Shown here in pieces: positions 46,604 to 54,441 of a DNA stretch of 64,000 bases (its first letter is position 1; the number at the start of each line of letters is the position of its first letter). This DNA comes from Halobaculum magnesiiphilum (GTDB lineage: Archaea; Halobacteriota; Halobacteria; Halobacteriales; Haloferacaceae): positions 248,001 through 312,000 of the forward strand of contig NZ_CP081960.1 in assembly GCF_019823105.1 (NCBI RefSeq), written 5' to 3'. The translations under genes and the position numbers were made by a program. Below the pieces are notes generated by a model. It searched no databases, was not told where the DNA came from, and was given only the letters and a program-made list of their open reading frames with translations.

Positions 46604-47749
46604 ATGAGTCTGGTATATCTGTCAATGCCGCTTCGTCCCGTCGATCGCGACGTTCTGGAAGATATCTCACAGGACATCTCACAGTCCAACTATGGATTCC
46701 TGTACGTCGACCGCGTCCGCGACGACCTGAAGGACCAGTACCAGAGTCGGGAGAAAGGCCGATTGAAGGCGCCGAAGCTGTCGACGTCAGACGTGAAGGA
46801 GTCCCTTCGCGATCTGGCGGAGGACGAGAACTACAGCCTCGAACGGATCCGGTCGGGGGTGTTCTACTGGGACCCGTTCGGCAGCGGCACCCGGACGGGG
46901 ATCACCGAGCGCCTCAAGGGCGTTTTCCGTGACCAGATGGTCGTCACGACGGAGGACCTCCGGAAGGCGTTCGACCTGGCCCACGAGGACGCGGACTTCT
47001 TCGCCAAGCAACTACGGCGACAGAACCTCGTGATGCGTATCGCCGCGGGGAGCCGGGACTACTACTCCGTCGGTTCACGCCTGAAGGAGGAGACGGGCGA
47101 AGACGACCTCAAGGGGAAGCTCAAGCGGCGGGCGACCCACGGCAAACTCTCGCACGGCCAGTTGGAGGAAGCCATCTCGGTGGCCGCAACCTCGGACGTG
47201 ATCGGCTATCTCCAGGGTGAGGGGCTCATCATCGACATGGACGGCGAGTACCTCGTCCGGAGCGCGCTGGACGAGTTCGCCGAGAAACTCGCCGACGACC
47301 TCGGCGACGACGTGAGCCGGGCGTTCGAGGACGCCGGCAACGTGATGCCGACCGGCGAGTACGACTCGCTGATAGAATCGGAGATCGAGGTCCGGTCGAA
47401 CGTGCTCGCGCATGTCAGATCCAGCGGCGCAGACATCGGCAAACGGGACGTCATCGAGGCCGTCCGGGAGCAGTACGACGACGAGGACGGGGATCCGCAC
47501 GTCGAGGTGCTCGATGCGCGCAGCCTCGCCGTGGCCGTCGAACCGTTCGACCGGATGGTCGAGGGGCGAGCCGAGGACCTCACCCGACCCCTGCTGCAGG
47601 ACCTGACGGCGACGACCGCCGACAACCTCAAGCAGGAACTCCGTGAGGAGATCGAGGACCTTCACCTCACGACGAGCGACGCCGGCAACGCGTACGCACG
47701 AACGAAGGTCCGCGAACGCGGCGAAGCGCTGATCGACGAGCGATTCTGA
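46604..47749 (+). CDS. Tandem winged-helix-like protein, first gene of the AAA operon
   Basis: 381 residues without membrane segments. Helix-turn-helix-like repeats are visible at about 90-150 (VTTEDLRKAFDLAHEDADFFAKQLRRQNLVMRI), 165-220 (KLKRRATHGKLSHGQLEEAISVAATSDVIGYLQGEGLII) and 260-320 (VRSNVLAHVRSSGADIGKRDVIEAVREQYDDE), suggesting a chain of winged helices. Such chains occur in ESCRT-II and UFL1-type scaffolds as well as DNA-binding proteins; the fold here is my inference. The C-terminal ~60 residues are helical. It is followed by the coiled-coil gene after 25 bases. Start ATG 46604; ATG 46625 is possible. Confidence 0.7.
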   Translation: MSLVYLSMPLRPVDRDVLEDISQDISQSNYGFLYVDRVRDDLKDQYQSREKGRLKAPKLSTSDVKESLRDLAEDENYSLERIRSGVFYWDPFGSGTRTGITERLKGVFRDQMVVTTEDLRKAFDLAHEDADFFAKQLRRQNLVMRIAAGSRDYYSVGSRLKEETGEDDLKGKLKRRATHGKLSHGQLEEAISVAATSDVIGYLQGEGLIIDMDGEYLVRSALDEFAEKLADDLGDDVSRAFEDAGNVMPTGEYDSLIESEIEVRSNVLAHVRSSGADIGKRDVIEAVREQYDDEDGDPHVEVLDARSLAVAVEPFDRMVEGRAEDLTRPLLQDLTATTADNLKQELREEIEDLHLTTSDAGNAYARTKVRERGEALIDERF

Positions 47750-47774
47750 TCCCCCCATACCCCCACCAATTACA

Positions 47775-48809
47775 ATGCGATACACGAGCTTCGAGGAAGA
47801 CAAGGAGTCCGGAACGGTCGTCGCACGACCGAAGAGCCAGACCGATTCGGCGGTGCGGTTCGAGCACGGCTTCGCCGAGTGGTCCGACGAGGACAGCGGG
47901 AACTGGGAGGAACTGCTCGCACACCTCATGGAGGAAGTCCTCGGCGGCGAGGAGCTCTCCATCGACCAGGACGGCAACGCGGTGATCGACGTCGAGGACG
48001 CCGCACAAACGCTCGCGGAGAGCGAACACGCCCGCAGCGAGGACTCCGCGCGCGCCATCATCGACTACCTCGGCCACAACGACATCGTCACGATCGAGCA
48101 GTCGACAGTGACCGTGCTGCGGCCGCCTCACACCTACGACGAGGACGAGATGGACCGCGCGGTGAAGATGTACAGCAACTGGGCGGCGGCGTTCGACACG
48201 CTCACCGAGCGAATCGAGACGGCGGTCAGCCGGGTCGAAGAGGCCCAAGAGCGGCTCACCTCGCGCGCCGAAGAGACGACCGACGTGACCGAGCACCTCC
48301 AGAACCTCCGCGAGAAGCGCGAGGAGTACAAACAGGAGATGCTCTCGATCGCCGGCGACCGCGATATCGACGACCTCGACGAGGAGGAACGCCGGAAGTT
48401 CGATCACGCCCGCGAGCAGTACTACCACTACGACAACCTCGTCGAGCAGGAGGAGAAGCAAGGAGAGACGATCCCGAACCCGAACCCCGATCAGATGGAC
48501 CTCGGGGAGATCATCAACCAGCTCGAATCGACCAAAGACCAGTTCTCGATCGAGCAAGAGCGCCTGCGCGACCGCATCCGGACCCAACAGCTGTGGCCGA
48601 CGGAGGCGGTCGCCGCCTCCGAGCAGTTCACGAACGTGCTGTCGGCGATGGGCAACGTCGTCCCCAAGCAACAGCGGATGGAGGAGGAGGACGCACAGAG
48701 CGTCCTCGACGGCCTCCGCGGCAACTCCGAGGAGATGGCCGAGCTAAACGAATCCTCCCAGGCGATCGCCCAAGAAGAAACCGAGACGGGACCGATCACG
48801 GAATCGTGA
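47775..48809 (+). CDS. Coiled-coil protein with N-terminal helical/winged domain
   Basis: 344 residues, acidic. The N-terminal ~115 residues look like a compact domain, possibly winged helix (EELLAHLMEEVLGGEELSIDQDGNAVIDVEDAAQTLAES, then IIDYLGHNDIVTIEQSTVTVL). Residues ~130-290 are a long heptad-rich coil (AFDTLTERIETAVSRVEEAQERLTSR, then LQNLREKREEYKQEML). The C-terminus is helical and polar. No known family recognised. Co-transcribed with the winged-helix-like gene upstream and the helical and AAA genes downstream. A scaffold or adaptor role is likely. Confidence 0.7.
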   Translation: MRYTSFEEDKESGTVVARPKSQTDSAVRFEHGFAEWSDEDSGNWEELLAHLMEEVLGGEELSIDQDGNAVIDVEDAAQTLAESEHARSEDSARAIIDYLGHNDIVTIEQSTVTVLRPPHTYDEDEMDRAVKMYSNWAAAFDTLTERIETAVSRVEEAQERLTSRAEETTDVTEHLQNLREKREEYKQEMLSIAGDRDIDDLDEEERRKFDHAREQYYHYDNLVEQEEKQGETIPNPNPDQMDLGEIINQLESTKDQFSIEQERLRDRIRTQQLWPTEAVAASEQFTNVLSAMGNVVPKQQRMEEEDAQSVLDGLRGNSEEMAELNESSQAIAQEETETGPITES

Positions 48810-48887
48810 GGATGTGGTTCGGGACCAGTTCGAGCGTCGACGACGGCGTCGAGTCGCGACCGCCGTCCGGAGAGATTTCGGGGGGTC

Positions 48888-48892
48888 GGAGG
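48888..48892 (+). promoter_or_regulatory. Ribosome-binding site supporting the GTG start at 48900
   Basis: GGAGG lies seven bases before GTG 48900, one of the few clear Shine-Dalgarno sites in the window. It decides the start of the helical protein gene within the operon. Confidence 0.6.
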
Positions 48893-48899
48893 TAACCGC

Positions 48900-49544
48900 G
48901 TGTCCCGCCCGTCCACCGTCGACCCGTGGGTCGACCGCGTCGCCGCCGTCGAGCACACGTGCGACCGGATCCTCTCGTGGACGGAGCCGCCCGAGCCACG
49001 GCGGGTCTGGGCGGCGATCGCGTCGTTCGACGCGTCGCTGCGCGGGATCGGGACGGTGCTGGCCGATGCATACCCCCTCCCGGTCCCGGCGACGACTGAC
49101 GACGGGCGGATCGCGGAGGCGGTCGAGCGAGTGATCACGGCGGCCATCGACGGCGAGGAACCGCCGACGGACGCCGTCGAGACGGCCCGCGACGCGGATC
49201 GGATCACGGTCGTCGAGTCCGGGTCGCCGACGGTCCCGCTCGCGACTGCCGGCGCGCCGGTCGCGAACTGGTTCGTGCTGGTTCCGGTCGTTGCCGACCG
49301 ACTCGACCGCGCCGCCGGCATGGTCGAGCGCGGCGCCGGCCGGATGGAACTGTACGACCGCGACGACTCCGCGGCCGCGCTGTACGACGTCGCGGGCGCG
49401 CTTCGTGACACCGGGACGACGGTTCGAAACGTTGCCACGCGGACGCTGTGGGTCAACCCGCCGGACGGGTTGGTCGACGCCGAGGACAGGCGGGTTCGCG
49501 AATACGTGACCCGAACGATGAACGCCTACAACCCAGTCACATGA
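48900..49544 (+). CDS. All-helical protein of unknown function, 214 aa
   Basis: From GTG 48900, the protein is predicted mostly alpha-helical with no membrane segment (DRVAAVEHTCDRILSW, VERVITAAIDGE, and the long C-terminal helices MVERGAGRMELYDRDDSAAALYDVAGALRDTGTTVRNVATRTLWV). No family recognised. Its stop overlaps the ATG of the AAA gene (ATGA), so translation of the two is coupled. It may be an adaptor for the AAA ATPase. The next-upstream gene ends 90 bases earlier. Confidence 0.7.
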   Translation: MSRPSTVDPWVDRVAAVEHTCDRILSWTEPPEPRRVWAAIASFDASLRGIGTVLADAYPLPVPATTDDGRIAEAVERVITAAIDGEEPPTDAVETARDADRITVVESGSPTVPLATAGAPVANWFVLVPVVADRLDRAAGMVERGAGRMELYDRDDSAAALYDVAGALRDTGTTVRNVATRTLWVNPPDGLVDAEDRRVREYVTRTMNAYNPVT

Positions 49545-51187
49545 CGAGTGTCAATCTCACGCCGATCACGAAGGAGGAGCAGCCGACGTCCCACGTCACC
49601 GTGGGAGAGAGCAAAGTGGGGCCGAGCGCCGAGATCGCCCGCGTCCGGCACGCGGGCCGGGAGGCGTTCTTTCGCGTCGACACCGAGGACGACGGCTTCG
49701 CGAGCACGATCAAGAACAAGGTCTACCTGAACAGCAACGTCGCGACGCTGTTCGGCGGCATCAACCGAACGAACGACTTCTACGTCGACACCGACGTGTC
49801 GCTCGGGTCGGTCCGGACCTGCAAGCGCGCGAGCATCTACGCCGAAGGGGTCAACGAGGAGGCGCTGGCCTCGGCGCTCGCCGAGCGTCAGTTCCTATTG
49901 CATCCCATCCACGAGGTGGCCGACATCGGCGGCGAGCGTGTCGAGTTCGTCGTCGACGAACTGGAGCCGCGGGGGACGACCCTCCGGGTCGACGACGACA
50001 CCGAATTCGAGTTCCTCGACGAACCGCCCGCGAGCACGGGCCCGCCGGCCGGAGCAGACGTCGGCGCGAGCGGAGGGGGCGACGGGTCGGCCGGCGGCGG
50101 TAGAGGCGGTGCCGGCGGGCAGGCCGACGAGGAGGAGGCCAACATCGACATCACCCCGAAGAACCCGACGACGAGCTTCGAGGAGGACGTCGCGGGACTG
50201 GAGGAGGTGAAGCAGACGGCGGAGATGATGCTGTCGCTGTTCGAGCCGGACGTGCGCGACGAGGTCGTCGAGCGTTACGGCGAGGAGTTCGCCGACCGCG
50301 GCGGCGGCATGATGCTGTACGGGCCGCCCGGCTGCGGGAAGACGCTCGTCTCGGAGGCGATCGCCTACGAGGCGAAGCACAACACCGACATCGAGGACAG
50401 CTACGGCGAGGTCGTCTTCCTCGAGGTTCGCGGCAGCGACGTGGTCTCGAAGTACTCCGGCGAGTCCGAGAAGAACGTCCGCGCGGCCTTCGAGCAGGCC
50501 CACGAAGCCGCCGGCGACGGGTTCGCCGTCCTCTTCTTCGACGAGGTGGAGACGCTCATCCCCGACCGGTCGGACGACAACCTCCAGCGCCACGAGCGCG
50601 CGCTGACGAACGCGTTCCTCCAGGAGATGAACGACGTGGAGGACAACCTGCTGGTGATCGGCGCGACGAACATGCCCTTCAGCATCGACCCGGCGGCGAC
50701 CCGACGGTTCCCGATCCAGCAGTTCATCCCGCAACCCGACGCCGACGTGATGTCGGAGGTGTGGCGCACGTCGCTGGGACGCATCGGCGAGGACCTCGAC
50801 GAGGAGGCGCTCGAGGAGCTGGGGGAGGCGTCGGTCGGGTACACTCCCGCCGAAATCGCCGACCGCGTGCTCGGCTCGGAGCTGCAGCGCGAACTCATCG
50901 AGAGCGTCATCGACGGCGACGCGATCACACCCGACAAGCAGTACCTCCTGGAGAAGCTGGAGGAGTCGGAGCCCAAGACGGTTCGCCAGTACGTCTCATC
51001 GACGATGAAGCAGGCCTCGGAACTTGAGGGGTACCCGGAAATGAAGCGCTACCTCGAGGAGCAGGCCAAGCAAATCCGTGAGGAGAACGCCGCGAGCGCG
51101 GACGCGAACGCGGCCGCGACGCCCGACGGCGGAGCCCCCGCGGACGACGGCCCGGACGAGCCGGGTGAGGACACGGGGGCCGAGTAG
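49541..51187 (+). CDS. Cdc48/Vps4-like AAA ATPase
   Basis: 548 residues. The N-terminal domain (about 1-165) is beta-rich and vaguely like Cdc48 N-domains. A Gly/Ala-rich linker (165-200) follows, then one AAA module with Walker A GPPGCGKT (261-268), Walker B VLFFDE (330-335), pore loop KYSGESEKNVR (from Lys304), sensor-1 GATN (374-377) and the pair Arg388-Arg389 as candidate arginine fingers. The small helical lid is near SVGYTPAEIADRVL. The C-terminus is disordered. AAA proteins of this type pull apart or remodel protein complexes as hexamers. Its overlap with the helical gene and position before the beta-rich gene make it the motor of this operon. Confidence 0.88.
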   Translation: MTSVNLTPITKEEQPTSHVTVGESKVGPSAEIARVRHAGREAFFRVDTEDDGFASTIKNKVYLNSNVATLFGGINRTNDFYVDTDVSLGSVRTCKRASIYAEGVNEEALASALAERQFLLHPIHEVADIGGERVEFVVDELEPRGTTLRVDDDTEFEFLDEPPASTGPPAGADVGASGGGDGSAGGGRGGAGGQADEEEANIDITPKNPTTSFEEDVAGLEEVKQTAEMMLSLFEPDVRDEVVERYGEEFADRGGGMMLYGPPGCGKTLVSEAIAYEAKHNTDIEDSYGEVVFLEVRGSDVVSKYSGESEKNVRAAFEQAHEAAGDGFAVLFFDEVETLIPDRSDDNLQRHERALTNAFLQEMNDVEDNLLVIGATNMPFSIDPAATRRFPIQQFIPQPDADVMSEVWRTSLGRIGEDLDEEALEELGEASVGYTPAEIADRVLGSELQRELIESVIDGDAITPDKQYLLEKLEESEPKTVRQYVSSTMKQASELEGYPEMKRYLEEQAKQIREENAASADANAAATPDGGAPADDGPDEPGEDTGAE

Positions 51188-51189
51188 CC

Positions 51190-54100
51190 GTGGACGACGC
51201 CGGCTCGAACCCGGAGGAGTGGGACGACGCCTCGGCGGACCCTGACTCCGACGAGTGGGGCGACCGACCGGACGACGGCCGGGACGAGCCGACGAACGAG
51301 GCAGCCGTCGACGAGTCGGAAGCGGCGGCAACGGCGGAAACAGCGAGCGAAGCGACGACGGCGGAACCGGCCGACCCGGCGGAAGCGACGGAAACGACGA
51401 CACCGCCTGACTCCGATGACGCGTCGGACGACGCCGACGACGAGTTCGGCCCGGATGCCGACGAGGCTGAGGTCCCCGAACGGTACGTGCAGGTGGACGC
51501 CTTCGACATGCCGGAGGTCGCGGCCGCCGACGCCGGCTCCGGCGCCATCGCGGTCGCGACCGCCGACGGCCGGATCTCGCTCATCACGTCGGGCGACCGT
51601 CGCCGGGTCGCCCGCAGGGACGACGTGGTCGACGTCGCCGTCGCGGACAGGGTGTACGCACTCGGCGACACGGAACTCGAGGCGTTCTCGCACGCGGGGA
51701 GCCGAGTGTGGGGCGTCGACATCGCGGACGGCCGGTCGGTCGACGCCGACCCCGATGCCGATCGGGTGTACGTCAGAACCGGCGACGGCGAGTTCGTCGT
51801 CATCGAAGGCCGGACCGGCATCGAGGCGGGCCGGTTCGACCAACCACATGCCGAGGTCGCCGAGTCGCCGGCGGTCGCGGCCGCGGACGGCAGGCTCGCG
51901 GTCGCCTCGTGGTCGTTCCTGACGGTGCTCGATTCCTCGGGCGATCAGCTCGACGAGCAGACGCTGTCGGGCGCAGTCACGGACGTCGGGCTGCTTCCCG
52001 GGCGTGCGGTTGTCTCCCTGAAGGACGGCCAACTCGTCGGCTACGAGGGTGACGAGCAACTGTGGGGGATCGACGGCGACGTCTCCTGGCTGGCGGACGC
52101 CGGCGTCGCCGGGCTGGCGGCCCGCGTCGCCGGCAGCGACTTCGCGGTCGACGCCGACGGTAACCGTCACCCGATGGACGGGGTCAGCGGCACGCCGATC
52201 GCGGCGACCCCGTCGCTGGACCTCGTGTGTACGGTCGGAAGCGGGACTGCGACGGTGTACGCGGCGGTCGGACGGGCCGACGAGTCGGTCGGCGTCCGCG
52301 TCGAGTCGGAGTCGCTTCGGCCAGCCGACCCGACCGTCGTGCTCGCGTTCACGAACGAGGGCGACCGCGCCGTCGAGGTCGACGCGAGCGTCGAGGCCGA
52401 GGGCGCCGACGTCGCCTCCTCGACCGTGTCCGCCACGATCGACGCCGGCGCGACCCAGCGTCGGCGCGTCTCGCTGCAGGCGCTGTCGGCCGACGAGGTG
52501 ACGGTCGCCGCCGCCGTCGGCGAGGCGTCGACCGAGAAGACCCTCGAGGTCCAGGAGGAGACCACCGCGCTCCACGTCGAATCGGTCCTCCACGGCGTCG
52601 AGGACGGCGTGCTGTCGGCGGCGATCGACGTGGAGAACGACGGGGAAACGAGCGTGACGGGCGTGACCGTCGGCGAAACGCCGGTCGGGACGCTCGATCC
52701 GGGGGAGTCCGAGCGAGTTCCGTTCGAGCAGGACCTCCCCAGCGGCGCGGTTCGTGTTCGGGCGGACGGCGTCGACCCCCTGGAGGCCGAGACGAGCGTT
52801 CCCGCGACGCCGACGGGGATCGAGATCGAAGCCGAGTCCGACGGCTTCCTCTCGGTGACGCTGCACAACGACACGCCCGTCGCCGTCGACGACGAGGTCA
52901 CGATCGACGGCGTTCCCGACGGGAACGGCTCGTTCTCGATGCCGGTGTCGATCCCAGCGAACGGCGCCTATCGGCTCGCACTCCCGGTCGCCTCCTCCGG
53001 CGAGCGCTCCGTGACGGTCGAAACGAGCGGCGGGCGCGTCTCCGAACGGCTCTCGCTGAACCGGTGTTCGCTGCTTCAGGACGACACCGGCGGAGGCGTC
53101 GCGAACCGAGCTGGCGGCGGCAGCACCGATCGGGGCGTGTCCGGATCGTCGACCGGGACGGCCGCCGGTCCGCGGTCGGATCGCGGCGGCGGATCCGTCC
53201 CCGTCTCCATGGACCGGCAGTTCCCGTCGGCCGACCCCAGGCGGGGCGTCGTGTTCGAGGAGCGGTTGGTGGTGTCGAACGAGTCGGCCGAACCCGTCGA
53301 GTTCGAGCTTCGAACGGACGACGGTGCCTACGCCCAGCGACTGAAGGTCCGCGCGAACGGGCAGGCGGTCGGCACCCGATACCACGTGCCGCTCGAGTCC
53401 ACGCTGTCGCTCCCGCGAGTCGAACTCGAACACGAGGGACGAACCACGTCGGTTCCCGCGACCGAACTCGCGGTCGATGACGGCGGGCTGGTCGCGGTGA
53501 TCGCATGGGGGCAGTCCGCCGACGGCGACGGCGGCGAGCTCTCGGTGACCGTCGAGAGCGACGAGGGAACGTGGGAGGTCGAGGAGGCCGTCGTCGGCGG
53601 CGAGCCGTCGGAGCAGATCGACGCGGAGGTGACTCCCGATTCGCCGGCACATGCCACGGTCGCCACGCCGTACACGCTCCGCGACGACGTTGCGAAGGCG
53701 TTCGTTCGTGCCCGCCGGACCGACGGCCGATCGACGAACGGAGAGGTCCAGCAGGTGAACACTCTCGTCGTTCACGAGTCGGTCGTGGGCGGCGATGGCG
53801 ACCGCGTGGACGACCTGACCGTCGAGGTGGAGCCAGACTCGCGCGTCGAGCGCGGCTTCGGGTCGGTGTTCCTCTCCGTCACGAACGACGGCTCTCGGCC
53901 GGTCGGCGGCGTCTCGATCGACGCGGACGGGCCGCACGTCGAGAAGGCGATGTACGCCGACGGCGACGACGGCGAGACGATCCCCCCGGAGTCGTCGATC
54001 CGGTACCTGGTCGACCTCGAGGGCGTCGAATCGGGCGACGAGGTCGTCGTCGACGCCGAGATCTCCGCCGGCGAGGCCGCCACGCGCGCGACCGTCTCGG

Positions 54101-54204
54101 CGGTCGCCGACGACGAGGCCGCCGTCGCGTCCGACGACTGGACCCTCGACGTCGAGACGGACGAGTCCCGACTGCCGTCCCGACTCTCGACGCAGTACGA
54201 GTAA
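51190..54204 (+). CDS. Large cytosolic beta-propeller / beta-sandwich protein, 1004 aa
   Basis: From GTG 51190. The first ~95 residues are an acidic disordered stretch. Residues ~100-360 show repeats of strands typical of a PQQ-like or WD-type beta-propeller (AIAVATADGRISLITSGDRRRVA, VYVRTGDGEFVVIEGRTGIEAG, AVVSLKDGQLVGYEGDEQLWGI). About five immunoglobulin-like or CARDB-type domains follow (such as PTVVLAFTNEGDRAVEVDASVEAEGADVASSTVSATI). There is no signal peptide or membrane segment, so it should stay in the cytosol, unlike most CARDB proteins. It follows the AAA gene by two bases and may be its substrate receptor or scaffold. Converges with the membrane-protein operon. Confidence 0.75.
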   Translation: MDDAGSNPEEWDDASADPDSDEWGDRPDDGRDEPTNEAAVDESEAAATAETASEATTAEPADPAEATETTTPPDSDDASDDADDEFGPDADEAEVPERYVQVDAFDMPEVAAADAGSGAIAVATADGRISLITSGDRRRVARRDDVVDVAVADRVYALGDTELEAFSHAGSRVWGVDIADGRSVDADPDADRVYVRTGDGEFVVIEGRTGIEAGRFDQPHAEVAESPAVAAADGRLAVASWSFLTVLDSSGDQLDEQTLSGAVTDVGLLPGRAVVSLKDGQLVGYEGDEQLWGIDGDVSWLADAGVAGLAARVAGSDFAVDADGNRHPMDGVSGTPIAATPSLDLVCTVGSGTATVYAAVGRADESVGVRVESESLRPADPTVVLAFTNEGDRAVEVDASVEAEGADVASSTVSATIDAGATQRRRVSLQALSADEVTVAAAVGEASTEKTLEVQEETTALHVESVLHGVEDGVLSAAIDVENDGETSVTGVTVGETPVGTLDPGESERVPFEQDLPSGAVRVRADGVDPLEAETSVPATPTGIEIEAESDGFLSVTLHNDTPVAVDDEVTIDGVPDGNGSFSMPVSIPANGAYRLALPVASSGERSVTVETSGGRVSERLSLNRCSLLQDDTGGGVANRAGGGSTDRGVSGSSTGTAAGPRSDRGGGSVPVSMDRQFPSADPRRGVVFEERLVVSNESAEPVEFELRTDDGAYAQRLKVRANGQAVGTRYHVPLESTLSLPRVELEHEGRTTSVPATELAVDDGGLVAVIAWGQSADGDGGELSVTVESDEGTWEVEEAVVGGEPSEQIDAEVTPDSPAHATVATPYTLRDDVAKAFVRARRTDGRSTNGEVQQVNTLVVHESVVGGDGDRVDDLTVEVEPDSRVERGFGSVFLSVTNDGSRPVGGVSIDADGPHVEKAMYADGDDGETIPPESSIRYLVDLEGVESGDEVVVDAEISAGEAATRATVSAVADDEAAVASDDWTLDVETDESRLPSRLSTQYE

Positions 54205-54441
54205 TCCACGGGGGCGCAACCGAGTAGCAGCCGGAACCGACCGCGGTCAACGCGCTCGGGCCAGTTTTCATCCGACTCCTGTATGCGGCTCCTGTGGTCG
54301 TCTCCTGTACCAGATACCGTTGGTCGACTCTATGAGTGCGTACGGACCGGACCCAGCGAAACGAAATTCACCGACGAACAGTGACGGCCCCGTCGGGAGT
54401 CCTGCTCGTGTGTCACCAGTGACGGGCCAGCCGGGAGCTCC
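54205..54441. other. Convergent intergenic region between the two large operons
   Basis: 237 bases with no credible gene. The two operons end here tail to tail, so it probably contains terminators; I see no strong hairpin. Confidence 0.5.

Noticed and set aside
51049-54219. 1056-codon minus-strand open frame opposite the beta-propeller protein gene
   Set aside because: The plus-strand frame has domain-like repeats and operon spacing; the antisense reading is Arg/Val/Asp-biased shadow sequence.
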